The translations under genes and the position numbers were made by a program. Shown here one piece after another: positions 18,919 to 28,508 of a stretch of DNA of 55,086 nt. Source of the stretch: Prevotella aurantiaca JCM 15754. Lineage in GTDB: Bacteria; Bacteroidota; Bacteroidia; Bacteroidales; Bacteroidaceae. Position 1 is the stretch's first letter, and each line of letters starts with the position of its first letter. Under the pieces are notes generated by a model that saw only the letters and a program-made list of their open reading frames with translations, made no database searches and had not been told where the DNA came from. The DNA is taken from positions 1-55,086 of the forward strand of contig NZ_BAKF01000018.1 in the NCBI RefSeq assembly GCF_000614025.1. Reading direction: 5' to 3'.

Positions 18919-19244
18919 GTGGTCAACAAATAGTTATTTTATGATGAAAATTAATTTCTTTCACATTATTATATATAGTAGCTGCTCATGACTGCTATAT
19001 TTTTAGTTAGTTCATAATCGGTTTTTGCTATGTCTAATTCGCTACAAAAGTATAAAATTAAATAGAATTAAGCAAACAATAGTATAACTATTTAAATAAA
19101 ATATAACGATTTTAAAAAGTTAAAGAAGGAACATATACCAAGATAACCTGGCTATTTCTTGATGTCAAAGTAGGTTTTAAACACTTTGGCACACTATTTG
19201 TAAATTTATCAGCAGACAGAAATTAACAAATAAAACATATAATT
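18919..19244. other. Intergenic region between cobO and htpG
   Basis: This 326-base AT-rich gap separates divergent genes. An imperfect inverted repeat (ATATAGTAG at 18973-18981, CTGCTATAT at 18992-19000, then five T) could be a hairpin. I found no -7 box with a full match for htpG, and no heat-shock operator that I can recognise. Confidence 0.4.
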
Positions 19245-21302
19245 ATGCAAAAAGGAAAAATAGGAGTAACAACAGAGAACATCTTCCCTGTCATCAAGAA
19301 ATTTCTCTATTCAGACCACGAAATCTTCCTTCGTGAAATGGTTTCTAATGCTGTTGATGCAACACAAAAGTTGCGCACACTCGCTACAACTGGCGATTTC
19401 AAAGGTGAAACAAACGACCTTAAGGTTTCGGTTAGCCTTGATGAAAAGGCAGGAACACTTACCATAAGCGACAACGGTATCGGTATGACAGCCGAAGAAA
19501 TAGACAAATACATCAACCAGATAGCCTTTTCGGGCGTTACAGACTTCTTAGACAAATACAAAGATAAGGCAGAAGCAATCATCGGACACTTCGGTCTCGG
19601 TTTCTACTCGGCCTTTATGGTGTCTAAAAAGGTAGAAATTATCACGAAAAGCTACCGCGATGGCGCGCAAGCGGTTAAGTGGAGCTGTGACGGAAGCCCT
19701 GAATTCGAGCTGGAAGAAGCCAAAAAGGAAGGTCGTGGTACCGATATTGTACTCTATATCGACGACGATTGCAAAGAGTTTTTGGAGAAACAGAAGATTG
19801 AAAGCTTGCTAAACAAGTATTGCAAGTTTATGTCTGTACCTGTCGTTTTCGGCAAACGAACAGAATGGAAAGACGGAAAGAACGTTGAAACTGACGAAGA
19901 TAACGTTATAAACAGCGTTGAACCATTGTGGGCAAAGGCTCCATCGGAACTGAAAGACGAAGACTATAAGAGCTTCTACCGCACGCTTTTCCCAATGAAC
20001 GATGAACCTTTGTTCTGGATTCACCTTAATGTTGATTATCCATTCAACCTCACTGGTATTCTCTACTTCCCACGTGTGAAGAACAATATCGAGCTTCAGC
20101 GTAACAAAATACAGCTCTATTGTAACCAAGTATTCGTTACCGACCAGGTGGAAGGCATTGTTCCAGAGTTCCTTACCCTACTCCACGGCGTCATAGACTC
20201 GCCAGATATACCGCTGAACGTGAGCCGTAGCTACTTACAAAGCGATGCTAACGTGAAGAAAATATCTACGTATATCACCAAGAAAGTGGCTGATCGACTG
20301 AACGGAATATTCAAAGAGAACCGCAAAGAGTACGAAGAAAAGTGGAACGATCTAAAGCTTTTCGTTAACTACGGAATGCTTTCTCAGCCAGATTTCTACG
20401 ATCGTGCAAAAGATTTCTCGCTCTTTACCGATGTAGATGGCAAGAACTTTACATACGAAGAGTATCGCACACTCATCAAAGACAACCAGACTGACAAGGA
20501 CGGAACGCTTATTTACCTTTATGCAACCGACAAAGACGAACAGTATTCGTACATCGAAGCTGCACGTGCAAAGGGCTATTCGGTTGTATTAGCAGATGGA
20601 CAGTTGGACGTTCCTGCTGTTTCAATGCTTGAACAGAAGTTCGAAAAGTCGCGTTTTGTACGTGTAGACTCTGACGTAATCGATCGTATTATTGCGAAAG
20701 AGAAGGCGGATAACGAGCAGAAACTTGCAGAAAACGATACCGATTTGCTCACTCAGGCGTTCCAATCACAGATGCCTAAGATAGAGAAAGCCGAGTTTAT
20801 GGTGGCTATCGAGGCTTTGGGAGAAACCGCACAGCCTGTTATGGCAACGCAAAACGAGTACATGCGTCGTATGAAAGAGATGAGCCAATACCAACAAGGC
20901 ATGGCTTTCTACGGACAAATGCCTGATACTTACACCATTGTATTGAACTCTGATCACGCAATTGTAAAGCGAATACTCGAAGAAGGCAATGCTGAAACAG
21001 CCGAAAAGCTAAAGCCTATCCTAAGCGAAATTAAGGGATTGCAGGCTCGCGAAACCATTTTGCGCCAGGAACAAGGTAAGAAAAAGGCAGAAGAAATTAC
21101 ACAAGAAGAGAAAGACGAACTCAAGAATACAGAGGAATCGCTCAGTAAACAGCGTGCCGAAAAGAACGATATCATTGCAAACTATGCCAAAGGCAACGAT
21201 GCAATACACCAGCTTATCGACCTCGCACTCTTGCAAAATGGTATGCTAAAAGGTGCTGCACTCGACAAATTTATCAGACGTTCGGTAGACTTGATAAAGT
21301 AA
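19245..21302 (+). CDS. htpG: Molecular chaperone HtpG (Hsp90 family)
   Basis: This is the bacterial Hsp90, an ATP-dependent dimeric chaperone. The 685 residues begin with the GHKL ATPase domain: REMVSNAVDATQKL, DNGIGMTAEE, and IGHFGLGFYSAFMV. The middle domain contains PLNVSRSYLQSD. The C-terminal dimerisation region is present but ends without an MEEVD-type tail, as expected for bacteria. The ATG at 19245 gives a canonical N-terminus. Confidence 0.97.
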   Translation: MQKGKIGVTTENIFPVIKKFLYSDHEIFLREMVSNAVDATQKLRTLATTGDFKGETNDLKVSVSLDEKAGTLTISDNGIGMTAEEIDKYINQIAFSGVTDFLDKYKDKAEAIIGHFGLGFYSAFMVSKKVEIITKSYRDGAQAVKWSCDGSPEFELEEAKKEGRGTDIVLYIDDDCKEFLEKQKIESLLNKYCKFMSVPVVFGKRTEWKDGKNVETDEDNVINSVEPLWAKAPSELKDEDYKSFYRTLFPMNDEPLFWIHLNVDYPFNLTGILYFPRVKNNIELQRNKIQLYCNQVFVTDQVEGIVPEFLTLLHGVIDSPDIPLNVSRSYLQSDANVKKISTYITKKVADRLNGIFKENRKEYEEKWNDLKLFVNYGMLSQPDFYDRAKDFSLFTDVDGKNFTYEEYRTLIKDNQTDKDGTLIYLYATDKDEQYSYIEAARAKGYSVVLADGQLDVPAVSMLEQKFEKSRFVRVDSDVIDRIIAKEKADNEQKLAENDTDLLTQAFQSQMPKIEKAEFMVAIEALGETAQPVMATQNEYMRRMKEMSQYQQGMAFYGQMPDTYTIVLNSDHAIVKRILEEGNAETAEKLKPILSEIKGLQARETILRQEQGKKKAEEITQEEKDELKNTEESLSKQRAEKNDIIANYAKGNDAIHQLIDLALLQNGMLKGAALDKFIRRSVDLIK

Positions 21303-21336
21303 ACTGTTGAGATAAAGCAGTTATAAAAACCAATAT

Positions 21337-21411
21337 ATGAGCATAACTATGATTTCCGTAGTAGTCGCTTTGATCGTAGCTATCATATGTATTTACTTCA
21401 TATCTAGCTAA
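21337..21411 (+). CDS. Possible 24-aa single-pass membrane peptide
   Basis: A short frame begins ATG 21337 and ends TAA 21411. After five residues it is almost entirely hydrophobic (VVVALIVAIICIYFI), a typical lone transmembrane helix. It lies 34 bases after htpG on the same strand and before the shared terminator, so it would be co-transcribed. There is no homology that I can name. It could be a chance frame, but its length, composition and operon position are suggestive. Confidence 0.4.
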   Translation: MSITMISVVVALIVAIICIYFISS

Positions 21412-21503
21412 TTCAATTATAACTAAGTTTACGAAACAATGTGTAACAGCATTTAAAAGCTAATTTATAAATTTGATAAATAGCTGATCGTAATATCTAT
21501 ATA

Positions 21504-21539
21504 AAAAGGTGAAATCGTTGCTGATTTCACCTTTTTTTA
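21504..21539 (+). terminator. htpG: Terminator downstream of htpG
   Basis: AAAGGTGAAATC and GATTTCACCTTT form a 12-bp stem, followed by a T tract to 21539. Confidence 0.85.
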
Positions 21540-21586
21540 TTAAGTTTGCACTATAAGTTCTACTTTTTTATGAAAAAGAAACGACA

Positions 21587-22933
21587 ATGAAGTTTGACAT
21601 AAACAGCATAAAATACTTCTTAACCACAGGAATGTGGTTGAAAACAGAGCATGGGTCGAAGCGTAGAAATATAGTTATTCAACAGCTGCAGAAGCTCTAT
21701 CTCGCCATAAAATTCTTCCTTGAACGCGACCATATAGCCGCTACAACACAGCTATCATTCTCTACTCTCATGGCAATTGTACCTATTGCAGCCATGATTT
21801 TCGCTATTGCGAACGGCTTTGGCTTTGGTAAATTCATCGAAAAACTATTCCGTGAGATGCTGTCAGCGCAACCTGAGGCTGCCAATTGGCTGCTTACACT
21901 CACCCAATCTTATCTTCTTCATGCCAAAACCGGACTCTTTATCGGTATCGGACTGGTGATTATGCTTTACAGTGTGTTCTCTTTGATAAGGACAGTAGAG
22001 TATGCTTTCGACAGTATTTGGCAGGTTAAGGGCGCAAGACCCATTGGTCGGGTCATCATAGACTATACTGCTATGATGTTTCTTTTACCCATTGGCATTA
22101 TCATATTGTCGGGTCTGAGCATCTATTTCTATAGTTTCGTAGAGAATTTAAACGGTCTTCGCTTCCTCGGAACCATTGCAAGCTTCTCTCTTCGCTATCT
22201 TGTGCCGTGGATAATCCTTACGCTTATGTTCATTGTGCTGTATGTTTTCATGCCCAATGCAAAGGTAAAGATTACCAAAACAATAGGTCCTGCCATGATA
22301 GCCAGCTTGGCTATGCTATGTTTACAGGCTGTTTACATTCACGGACAGATATTCCTTACAAGCTATAACGCCATCTATGGTTCGTTTGCAGCGCTTCCTC
22401 TGTTCATGTTATGGATACTTGCGTCGTGGTATATCTGCCTTTTTTGCGCTGAACTCAGCTATACCAACCAGAATTTAGAGTATTATGAGTTTATGATAGA
22501 TGTTGGAGATATATGCCATAACGACCTTATGCTGCTGTGTGCAACGGTATTAAGCCACATCTGTCAGCGCTTTGCAAACGGCGAAAAGCCTCATACGGCA
22601 ATGCAAATAAAGGTAGCTACTCACATTCCTGTACGTGTTACGATGGACATTCTTTATAGATTGAAAGAGGTAGAACTTATTTCAGAGAACCAATCTCCTG
22701 CTACTGAAGAGATAACATACACACCAACACACGACACAAACAACATTACTATAGGTGAAATGATGGCCCGTTTAAATGCATCACCTGTTTCTAAGTTCGC
22801 TCATTTAGGCATTTCGCCTAAAAAAGTGTGGAACCGTGACATATATAATAAGGTGCAAAAGATTCATGAGGCTTATCTGAATGAATTGAAATCTATCAAT
22901 ATCAAGGAGCTGATAAACCAGCCAGAAGATTAA
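21587..22933 (+). CDS. YihY/BrkB family inner-membrane protein
   Basis: The 448-residue protein has about six transmembrane segments between residues 50 and 290. These include LSFSTLMAIVPIAAMIFAIA, the motif region LRFLGTIASFSLRYLVPW, and FAALPLFMLWILASWYICLF. The last ends in the GxxxSYTNQN-like turn common in YihY proteins. The C-terminal 150 residues are cytoplasmic and resemble a winged-helix fold (VRVTMDILYRLKEVELIS). Earlier names (BrkB, RNase BN) are not supported by function. The start at ATG 21587 follows the htpG terminator by about 48 bases. Confidence 0.9.
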   Translation: MKFDINSIKYFLTTGMWLKTEHGSKRRNIVIQQLQKLYLAIKFFLERDHIAATTQLSFSTLMAIVPIAAMIFAIANGFGFGKFIEKLFREMLSAQPEAANWLLTLTQSYLLHAKTGLFIGIGLVIMLYSVFSLIRTVEYAFDSIWQVKGARPIGRVIIDYTAMMFLLPIGIIILSGLSIYFYSFVENLNGLRFLGTIASFSLRYLVPWIILTLMFIVLYVFMPNAKVKITKTIGPAMIASLAMLCLQAVYIHGQIFLTSYNAIYGSFAALPLFMLWILASWYICLFCAELSYTNQNLEYYEFMIDVGDICHNDLMLLCATVLSHICQRFANGEKPHTAMQIKVATHIPVRVTMDILYRLKEVELISENQSPATEEITYTPTHDTNNITIGEMMARLNASPVSKFAHLGISPKKVWNRDIYNKVQKIHEAYLNELKSINIKELINQPED

Positions 22934-23136
22934 AAAACGAACTTGTTTATTTTGCCAAACAGCATTGAGTATCTTATAAAAATAGGATTTTGCAAATGCA
23001 AAAACCTTTCTTTATGTAGTAGATAGCTTCGCTTTTTGAAGTCGAAAGATGGTTGTAAGCCACCTACCCCACTCTGTTCAACTACCCTATTGTATAAAGA
23101 TGAAATTAGAACTGATAAGCTAAAGTTATGCAATTA

Positions 23137-23295
23137 AAGTGTAAATATTTTTCAGAACCGATTTAATCACGTAACGTTCTTGTATCAATAGAATACAAAA
23201 GAGCCTGTTTTGCATTGCAAAACAGGCTCTTTTATCGTGCAATATAGGCGCTTTTACTTCACAAAACAATCGCTTTTGCAACGTCAAAGCGTTTA
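23137..23295 (-). repeat. 22-bp-period intergenic repeat array 4 with tail (reverse)
   Basis: A partial unit at 23197-23207 is followed by units at 23208, 23230, 23252 and 23274. The tail lies on the left, so the element is in minus orientation. On the minus strand it reads TATTCTATTGATA, CGTTACGTGATTAAA and GAAAAATATTTACAC, matching array 3. The first two units form a long perfect palindrome around TTTTGCATTGCAAAA with flanks GAGCCTG/CAGGCTC. It lies between the convergent YihY and LolA-like genes. Confidence 0.9.
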
Positions 23296-23426
23296 TATCG
23301 TTTTCTACATGTGCTTTCTTTACAAAATGAAAGCGATTATCTTGTTGTTCCTCTTCTATCTATTCCAAGTTCATCTGATACCTCTAAGAGTTCTTGAAAA
23401 ACTAAAACTGCACCTGAAAGAGACTT

Positions 23427-24038
23427 CTAACGCAAGTCAATAATCTCTGCTGAAGGTGCATCAGAGTGCTTAAATCGGAAGTTAGAATTAGACTGTGATA
23501 CGGTACGGAAGTTGCTAATGTTTATCGTAACCCACTTTTTACCTTGCAACATCTTTATCTGTTGTGGATAATAAGACTTTGAAATGGTAATATAAAATTC
23601 CTGCATGCTACGGGCTGGGTGTATGGCTTGCAAGTGAACAACGTATGTATTGTTGACCGTTTTCATCGACATGCGGTAACCATTCTTGTACATTGAGATG
23701 AAAGCGTAAGGGTTCATCGACATGCGTTGGGCTTCGTTAGGCGTCGAAATATTCACTTCGTTTGTGCTTTTCATATACGCCCACTGCGTTTTACCATCGA
23801 ACCAGATAGTTGTTTCGGGCGTTACGGCCTTGAACTTTTCGCCCTTTAAAGCGATACTACCCGATGCTCTGCCTATCTCTCCACCGGTAATTGTGAAGTT
23901 AGCAGCGGCTCCACCACGACGTCCAACAATGGCAGCTGCATTGTCTAACACTTTCTTTGCATCTGCAGAACTCTGTCCAAAAGCACTCACACTCAACAAG
24001 AATGATAGAGCTAATAAAATGTTTCGTTGTATTTTCAT
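23427..24038 (-). CDS. LolA-like outer-membrane lipoprotein carrier protein
   Basis: The 203-residue protein has a signal peptide (NILLALSFLLSVSAFGQ) and a LolA/LppX-like beta fold: TITGGEIGRASGSIALKGEK, TTIWFDGKTQWAYMKSTNEV, and a C-terminal QIKMLQGKKWVTINISNF. LolA carries lipoproteins across the periplasm; Bacteroidetes homologues like this one are diverged and have not all been shown to do so. It follows ftsK by 23 bases on the same strand, an arrangement also common in other bacteria where lolA is next to ftsK. Confidence 0.85.
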   Translation of the reverse strand: MKIQRNILLALSFLLSVSAFGQSSADAKKVLDNAAAIVGRRGGAAANFTITGGEIGRASGSIALKGEKFKAVTPETTIWFDGKTQWAYMKSTNEVNISTPNEAQRMSMNPYAFISMYKNGYRMSMKTVNNTYVVHLQAIHPARSMQEFYITISKSYYPQQIKMLQGKKWVTINISNFRTVSQSNSNFRFKHSDAPSAEIIDLR

Positions 24039-24061
24039 TGTCTATTTAACTCCTTTTGCTT

Positions 24062-26508
24062 TTACTTATGTAATGATGAAAGTAATGATTCAAGACTCAT
24101 TTCATCGCCAATCAGCACTTCACGAGGTTTAGAACCCTGTGCTGTACCTACAATACCAGCCTTCTCCATCTGGTCCATTAGACGACCAGCGCGGTTGTAT
24201 CCGATGGCAAAGCGGCGTTGTATCATACTCGTAGAACCTTGTTGGTTCAACACTATAGCACGTGCCGCATCTTCAAAGAGCGGATCAAGGTTCTCATCAA
24301 GGGCTCCGCCAGCTATTCCTCCTTCCTCTACTGCAGGTTCAGGTATTGATAATGGCGCTACAGGACCAGGCTGTGTGGCGATGAACTTAGAGATATCTTC
24401 CACCTCTGGCGTATCTACGAAGGCGCATTGCACACGCGTTGCTCGCCACCATTGAGGTAAAGCATGTCTCCTCGTCCCACAAGTTGCTGCGCTCCGGGGC
24501 GGTCCAAAATGATACGAGAGTCCATCATGGCACCTACACGGAATGCTATACGGCCAGGGAAGTTGGCCTTTATGTTACCTGTAATAATTGAAGTTGTTGG
24601 TCGTTGGGTTGCAATAATCATGTGAATACCAATCGCACGCGCCAGCTGAGCAATACGAGTAATTGGCATTTCAATCTCTTTTCCAGCGGTAAGAATAAGG
24701 TCTCCGAACTCGTCAATGATTACAACGATGTACGGCATAAACTCATGTCCTTCCTCAGGGTTAAGCTGATGGTTCAAGAACTTCTTATTATATTCCTTTA
24801 TATTGCGCGCTCCTGCAGCCTTCAACATATCGTAACGATTGTCCATCAGTACACAAAGACCTTTCAAAGTCTTTACAACCTTCTGCACATCAGTGATGAT
24901 TGGCTCGTCTTCGTTTTCCTCTACCGCTGCCATAAAAGGCTTAGCGATGGGCGAATATATGCTAAATTCAACCTTCTTAGGGTCAACAAGCACTATCTTA
25001 AGGTCGTTCGGATGCTTCTTATAAAGCAAAGATGTAATGATAGCGTTAAGTCCTACCGACTTACCTTGACCTGTTGCACCAGCTACGAGTAAGTGTGGTA
25101 TCTTTGCTAAGTCCACCATATACACATCGTTTGTAATGGTTTTACCCAACGCTATTGGCAATTCCATCGTGCTTTCCTGGAACTTTCGTGAGTTCAAAAT
25201 AGAGAACATAGACACGATAGAAGGCTTTGCGTTTGGTACTTCAATACCTATTGTACCCTTACCAGGCATCGGTGCGATGATACGAATACCGATAGCAGCC
25301 AAGCTTAGGGCGATATCGTCTTCCAAATTCTTAATTTTTGAGATGCGAACACCTTGTGCAGGGGTAATTTCATAGAGGGTAATGGTAGGTCCAACCGTAG
25401 CTCTAATGCTGCGGATTTGTACTCCAAAGTCGTTCAATACCTTTATAATACGGTTCTTATTGGCCTCTAACTCTTCCTTATCAACGAAGTTTACGTTATT
25501 GTCAGAGTCGTATTGCTTGAGCAAAGTAAGGGTAGGATACTTCCAACGGGTAAAGGGTTCGTGTGGATTAATAGGGGTGGAAAGGTCTGTTGTGCCTGCT
25601 ACTATCTTGCCTTGTGCCTTCTCTTGCTCTGCAGGAATATCTACCGTCATACCAATTTCGGTATCTAAATCATCTTCAGATTTGCCTATTTTGCTGGCAA
25701 CACTTTCCTTTTTGGTTGGCTTTATCACTGCTTCGGGCAGATTATCATCAAGGAAATCCACAGTTTGAGGCTCGGTATTTATGAACTTTTCAACCTCTTC
25801 TTCCTCCATTTCATCGGTATTTTCGTCTACTTCCTCCTTAGTATTGTTGTGTCGAACAATGGTAAATTTCACCTTATTACGTAGATATCCCACTGGATTC
25901 AGAATCTTTTTAACCACCGTTATAGTCTCTGACGTAAGGTAAGTGAGGAATCCTAACATCGTAACAGCAAGGATTGCGAGCAGTCCAGGCTCTCCAATAA
26001 TGTTCTCAACGTACTCTACAACGAACCTACCGTGGTCGCCTCCAGGGTTGAAAACGTTCTCGCTCATGAGCGGTGTAAGGAATTTTGCAAAGGTAATCGA
26101 GCTCCATGCCATTACCAAAACCATTCCAAAGAACCACTTCCATAGGTTTACTTTCTCGTAAGCCTTCATCATTTTCACTCCACAGAGTATGATATATAAC
26201 GGTATTATGAACGCGGGGATACCGAAACATCGCGATATGAGGTAGTAAGACAATAACGCTCCCACTGAGCCACAATAGTTTTGAAACTCCTTTGCGCTAT
26301 TTTCTATCTCGCCAGGACGCAATGCTGTAACCAAACTTTGGTCGGCTGCGCCTGTCGAAAAGTAGCTTATGAATGCAACTAATATGTAAAGTGCAAGACA
26401 AAGCAATACGAGTCCGAATACAAAGCCTGTCTTATCGTTTATTATATAATGTGCGCCAATAGCCTCACTGAATGTTTTCGGAGTCTTCTCCGTTTTCTTT
26501 TTTGCCAT
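24062..26508 (-). CDS. ftsK: DNA translocase FtsK, frameshifted as given
   Basis: This septal ATP-driven DNA pump coordinates chromosome dimer resolution with division. ATG 26508 (MAKKKTEK) is preferred over the upstream TTG. The N-terminal domain has four transmembrane segments, followed by an acidic linker. The motor domain shows Walker A VAGATGQGKSVGLNA and Walker B VVIIDEFGDLI. The first frame runs off after YLNGGEQ. The C-terminal gamma winged helix (YNRAGRLMDQMEKAGIVG) is in another frame from about 24440. Adding one C (CAA to CCAA, near 24442) restores GGEPTRVQCAFVDTPEVED, so this is probably an error in the sequence rather than a broken gene. The protein would be about 815 residues. 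A -7 box lies at 26531. Confidence 0.95.
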
Positions 26509-26530
26509 TATCAAATGTTTAATTCAAATG

Positions 26531-26538
26531 CAAAAGTA
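26531..26538 (-). promoter_or_regulatory. -7 promoter box for ftsK
   Basis: The minus strand reads TACTTTTG, matching TAnnTTTG, 23 bases before ATG 26508. Confidence 0.6.
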
Positions 26539-26583
26539 CTAAAAATTTGCCATATAATCGGGCATATTTTCAGAAGATTTTGC

Positions 26584-26591
26584 TAAATTTG
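26584..26591 (+). promoter_or_regulatory. -7 promoter box for the rnd-like operon
   Basis: TAAATTTG lies 17 bases before the start codon at 26608. The ftsK promoter is on the opposite strand 46 bases away. Confidence 0.6.
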
Positions 26592-26607
26592 CAAAACGAA
26601 ACAGACA

Positions 26608-27294
26608 ATGATGATTACAAAATTATATAATAAGGTCGATAAAAAGAGTATTCCCGACTTGCCGCGCGTAACGTTTCAAGGCAAGGTTGTGGTAGTTCTT
26701 AACGAAGCAGAAGCCAACAAAGCGGTTGATTTTCTGCTCTCGTCGGACATTCTTGGTATTGATTCTGAAACGCGTCCAGTGTTCAAAAAGGGGCAACATC
26801 ATAAGGTTGCGCTGCTTCAAGTGAGCACGAGAGACATATGTTTCCTATTCCGTTTAAATCTTATAGGCATGCTTCCATGCATCATTAAACTGCTCGAAGA
26901 CACCACAGTACTGAAGGTTGGACTGTCTTTGCACGACGATTTCATGATGTTGCACCAGCGTGCTGACTTCAAGATAGGACGTTTTATAGACCTTCAAGAT
27001 ATCGTTAAGGAGTTCGGAATAGACGACCTTAGTTTGCAGAAACTATATGCAAACCTCTTCCATGAACGCATTACGAAGCGCCAACAACTATCGAATTGGG
27101 AAGCTCCTATACTAACAGAGAAGCAGAAAATATATGCTGCTACCGACGCGTGGGCATGTATTAAGATTTACGAACGACTGCAAGAACTACAGAAAACACA
27201 AGGTTACGAAACCATAACAGTACCCGAACCCGAACCTAAAAATACCGAAAGTATCGATAAAACCGATGCTGAATTCACACAAAAGAACGATTGA
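26608..27294 (+). CDS. RNase D-like 3'-5' exonuclease domain protein
   Basis: This 228-residue protein is a DEDDy-type 3'-5' exonuclease domain with no HRDC domain. Catalytic acids are visible in GIDSETRPVF (motif I, with an unusual Ser between D and E), GLSLHDDF (motif II) and YAATDAWACI (motif III Tyr and Asp). The substrate is probably structured RNA, but the family also includes DNA exonucleases. It is first in an operon: its stop codon is two bases from the start of the rRNA methyltransferase gene. Confidence 0.9.
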   Translation: MMITKLYNKVDKKSIPDLPRVTFQGKVVVVLNEAEANKAVDFLLSSDILGIDSETRPVFKKGQHHKVALLQVSTRDICFLFRLNLIGMLPCIIKLLEDTTVLKVGLSLHDDFMMLHQRADFKIGRFIDLQDIVKEFGIDDLSLQKLYANLFHERITKRQQLSNWEAPILTEKQKIYAATDAWACIKIYERLQELQKTQGYETITVPEPEPKNTESIDKTDAEFTQKND

Positions 27295-27296
27295 AC

Positions 27297-28508
27297 ATGT
27301 ATAAGAAAATAGTTTTAAAGAAAGGAAAAGAAGAGAGTTTGCTACGTAAACACCCATGGGTGTTCTCTGGTGCAATCCTTAAGCTGGACGAAACACTTGA
27401 AGAAGGCGAACTCGTTCAGGTCTACACACACAACGGAAACTTCATTGGTGTGGGACATTTCCAAATCGGTTCCATCACCGTTCGTATTCTTTCGTTTAGC
27501 GATGTGCCTATTGATGCTGACTTTTGGCAAAGCCGTTTGAAGGCAGCATGGGCTGTACGCGAGGCAATTGGAGTCATTCGCCCAGAGGGAGATGGTGCAT
27601 CTACAACTGGCGAAACAGTGAATACAACCTATCGTTTGGTGCATGGCGAAGGGGATAACCTACCCGGTTTAATCGTTGATGTGTATGGAACAACTTGCGT
27701 TTTGCAGGCGCATTCAGTGGGAATGCACGTCTCTCGCTTTGCAATAGCCGATGCTTTGCGTGCCGTTATGGGCGAAAAGATTGACAGTATCTATTATAAG
27801 AGCGAGACAACGTTGCCCTATAAGGCTGAATTAGGACAAGAAAATGGCTTCCTTTATGGTGATACTGACAACAATATTGCCATTGAAAACGGACTAAAGT
27901 TCCACATTGATTGGCTCAGAGGACAGAAGACGGGCTTCTTTATCGACCAACGTGAGAACCGCAGCTTGCTCGAATACTATGCAAAAGGACGCTCGGTGTT
28001 AAACATGTTTTGCTATACGGGAGGCTTTTCGGTATATGCTATGCGTGGCGGAGCTAAGATGGTGCACTCCGTTGACAGCTCTGCAAAGGCGGTAGAACTA
28101 ACCAACGAGAATATAGCTTTGAACTTCCCAGGCGACAATCGCCATGCTGCTATTTGCGAAGATGCTTTCAAATACCTTGATGATAACGATGGAAAGTACG
28201 ACCTAATCGTGCTTGATCCACCTGCATTTGCCAAGCATCGCAGTGCATTGAAGAATGGATTGCGTGGCTATACTCGTTTGAATGTAAAAGGTTTCGAACG
28301 CATTAAGAAAGGCGGTATATTATTTACATTTAGCTGTTCGCAGGTTGTTACAAAGGAAAACTTCCGCCAAGCTGTGTTTACAGCAGCTGCTCAAGCAGGT
28401 AGAAAGGTTAGAATTCTACATCAAATACACCAGCCTGCCGACCACCCAATAAACATTTACCACCTCGAAGGCGAATATTTGAAGGGGTTAGTACTTTATG
28501 TTGAATAA
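27297..28508 (+). CDS. rlmI: RlmI-like 23S rRNA (cytosine-5) methyltransferase
   Basis: This 403-residue SAM-dependent methyltransferase has an N-terminal PUA domain (LLRKHPWVFSGAILKLDE), a linker with the RRE-type segment GQKTGFFIDQRENR, and a Rossmann methyltransferase domain. In the latter are MFCYTGGFSVYA (SAM motif I), VLDPPAFAK (motif IV) and FSCSQVV with the catalytic-region Cys. E. coli RlmI methylates C1962 of 23S rRNA; the exact target here is inferred. ATG 27297 is used; the TTG six bases earlier is less likely. It overlaps tilS by 11 bases. Confidence 0.88.
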   Translation: MYKKIVLKKGKEESLLRKHPWVFSGAILKLDETLEEGELVQVYTHNGNFIGVGHFQIGSITVRILSFSDVPIDADFWQSRLKAAWAVREAIGVIRPEGDGASTTGETVNTTYRLVHGEGDNLPGLIVDVYGTTCVLQAHSVGMHVSRFAIADALRAVMGEKIDSIYYKSETTLPYKAELGQENGFLYGDTDNNIAIENGLKFHIDWLRGQKTGFFIDQRENRSLLEYYAKGRSVLNMFCYTGGFSVYAMRGGAKMVHSVDSSAKAVELTNENIALNFPGDNRHAAICEDAFKYLDDNDGKYDLIVLDPPAFAKHRSALKNGLRGYTRLNVKGFERIKKGGILFTFSCSQVVTKENFRQAVFTAAAQAGRKVRILHQIHQPADHPINIYHLEGEYLKGLVLYVE

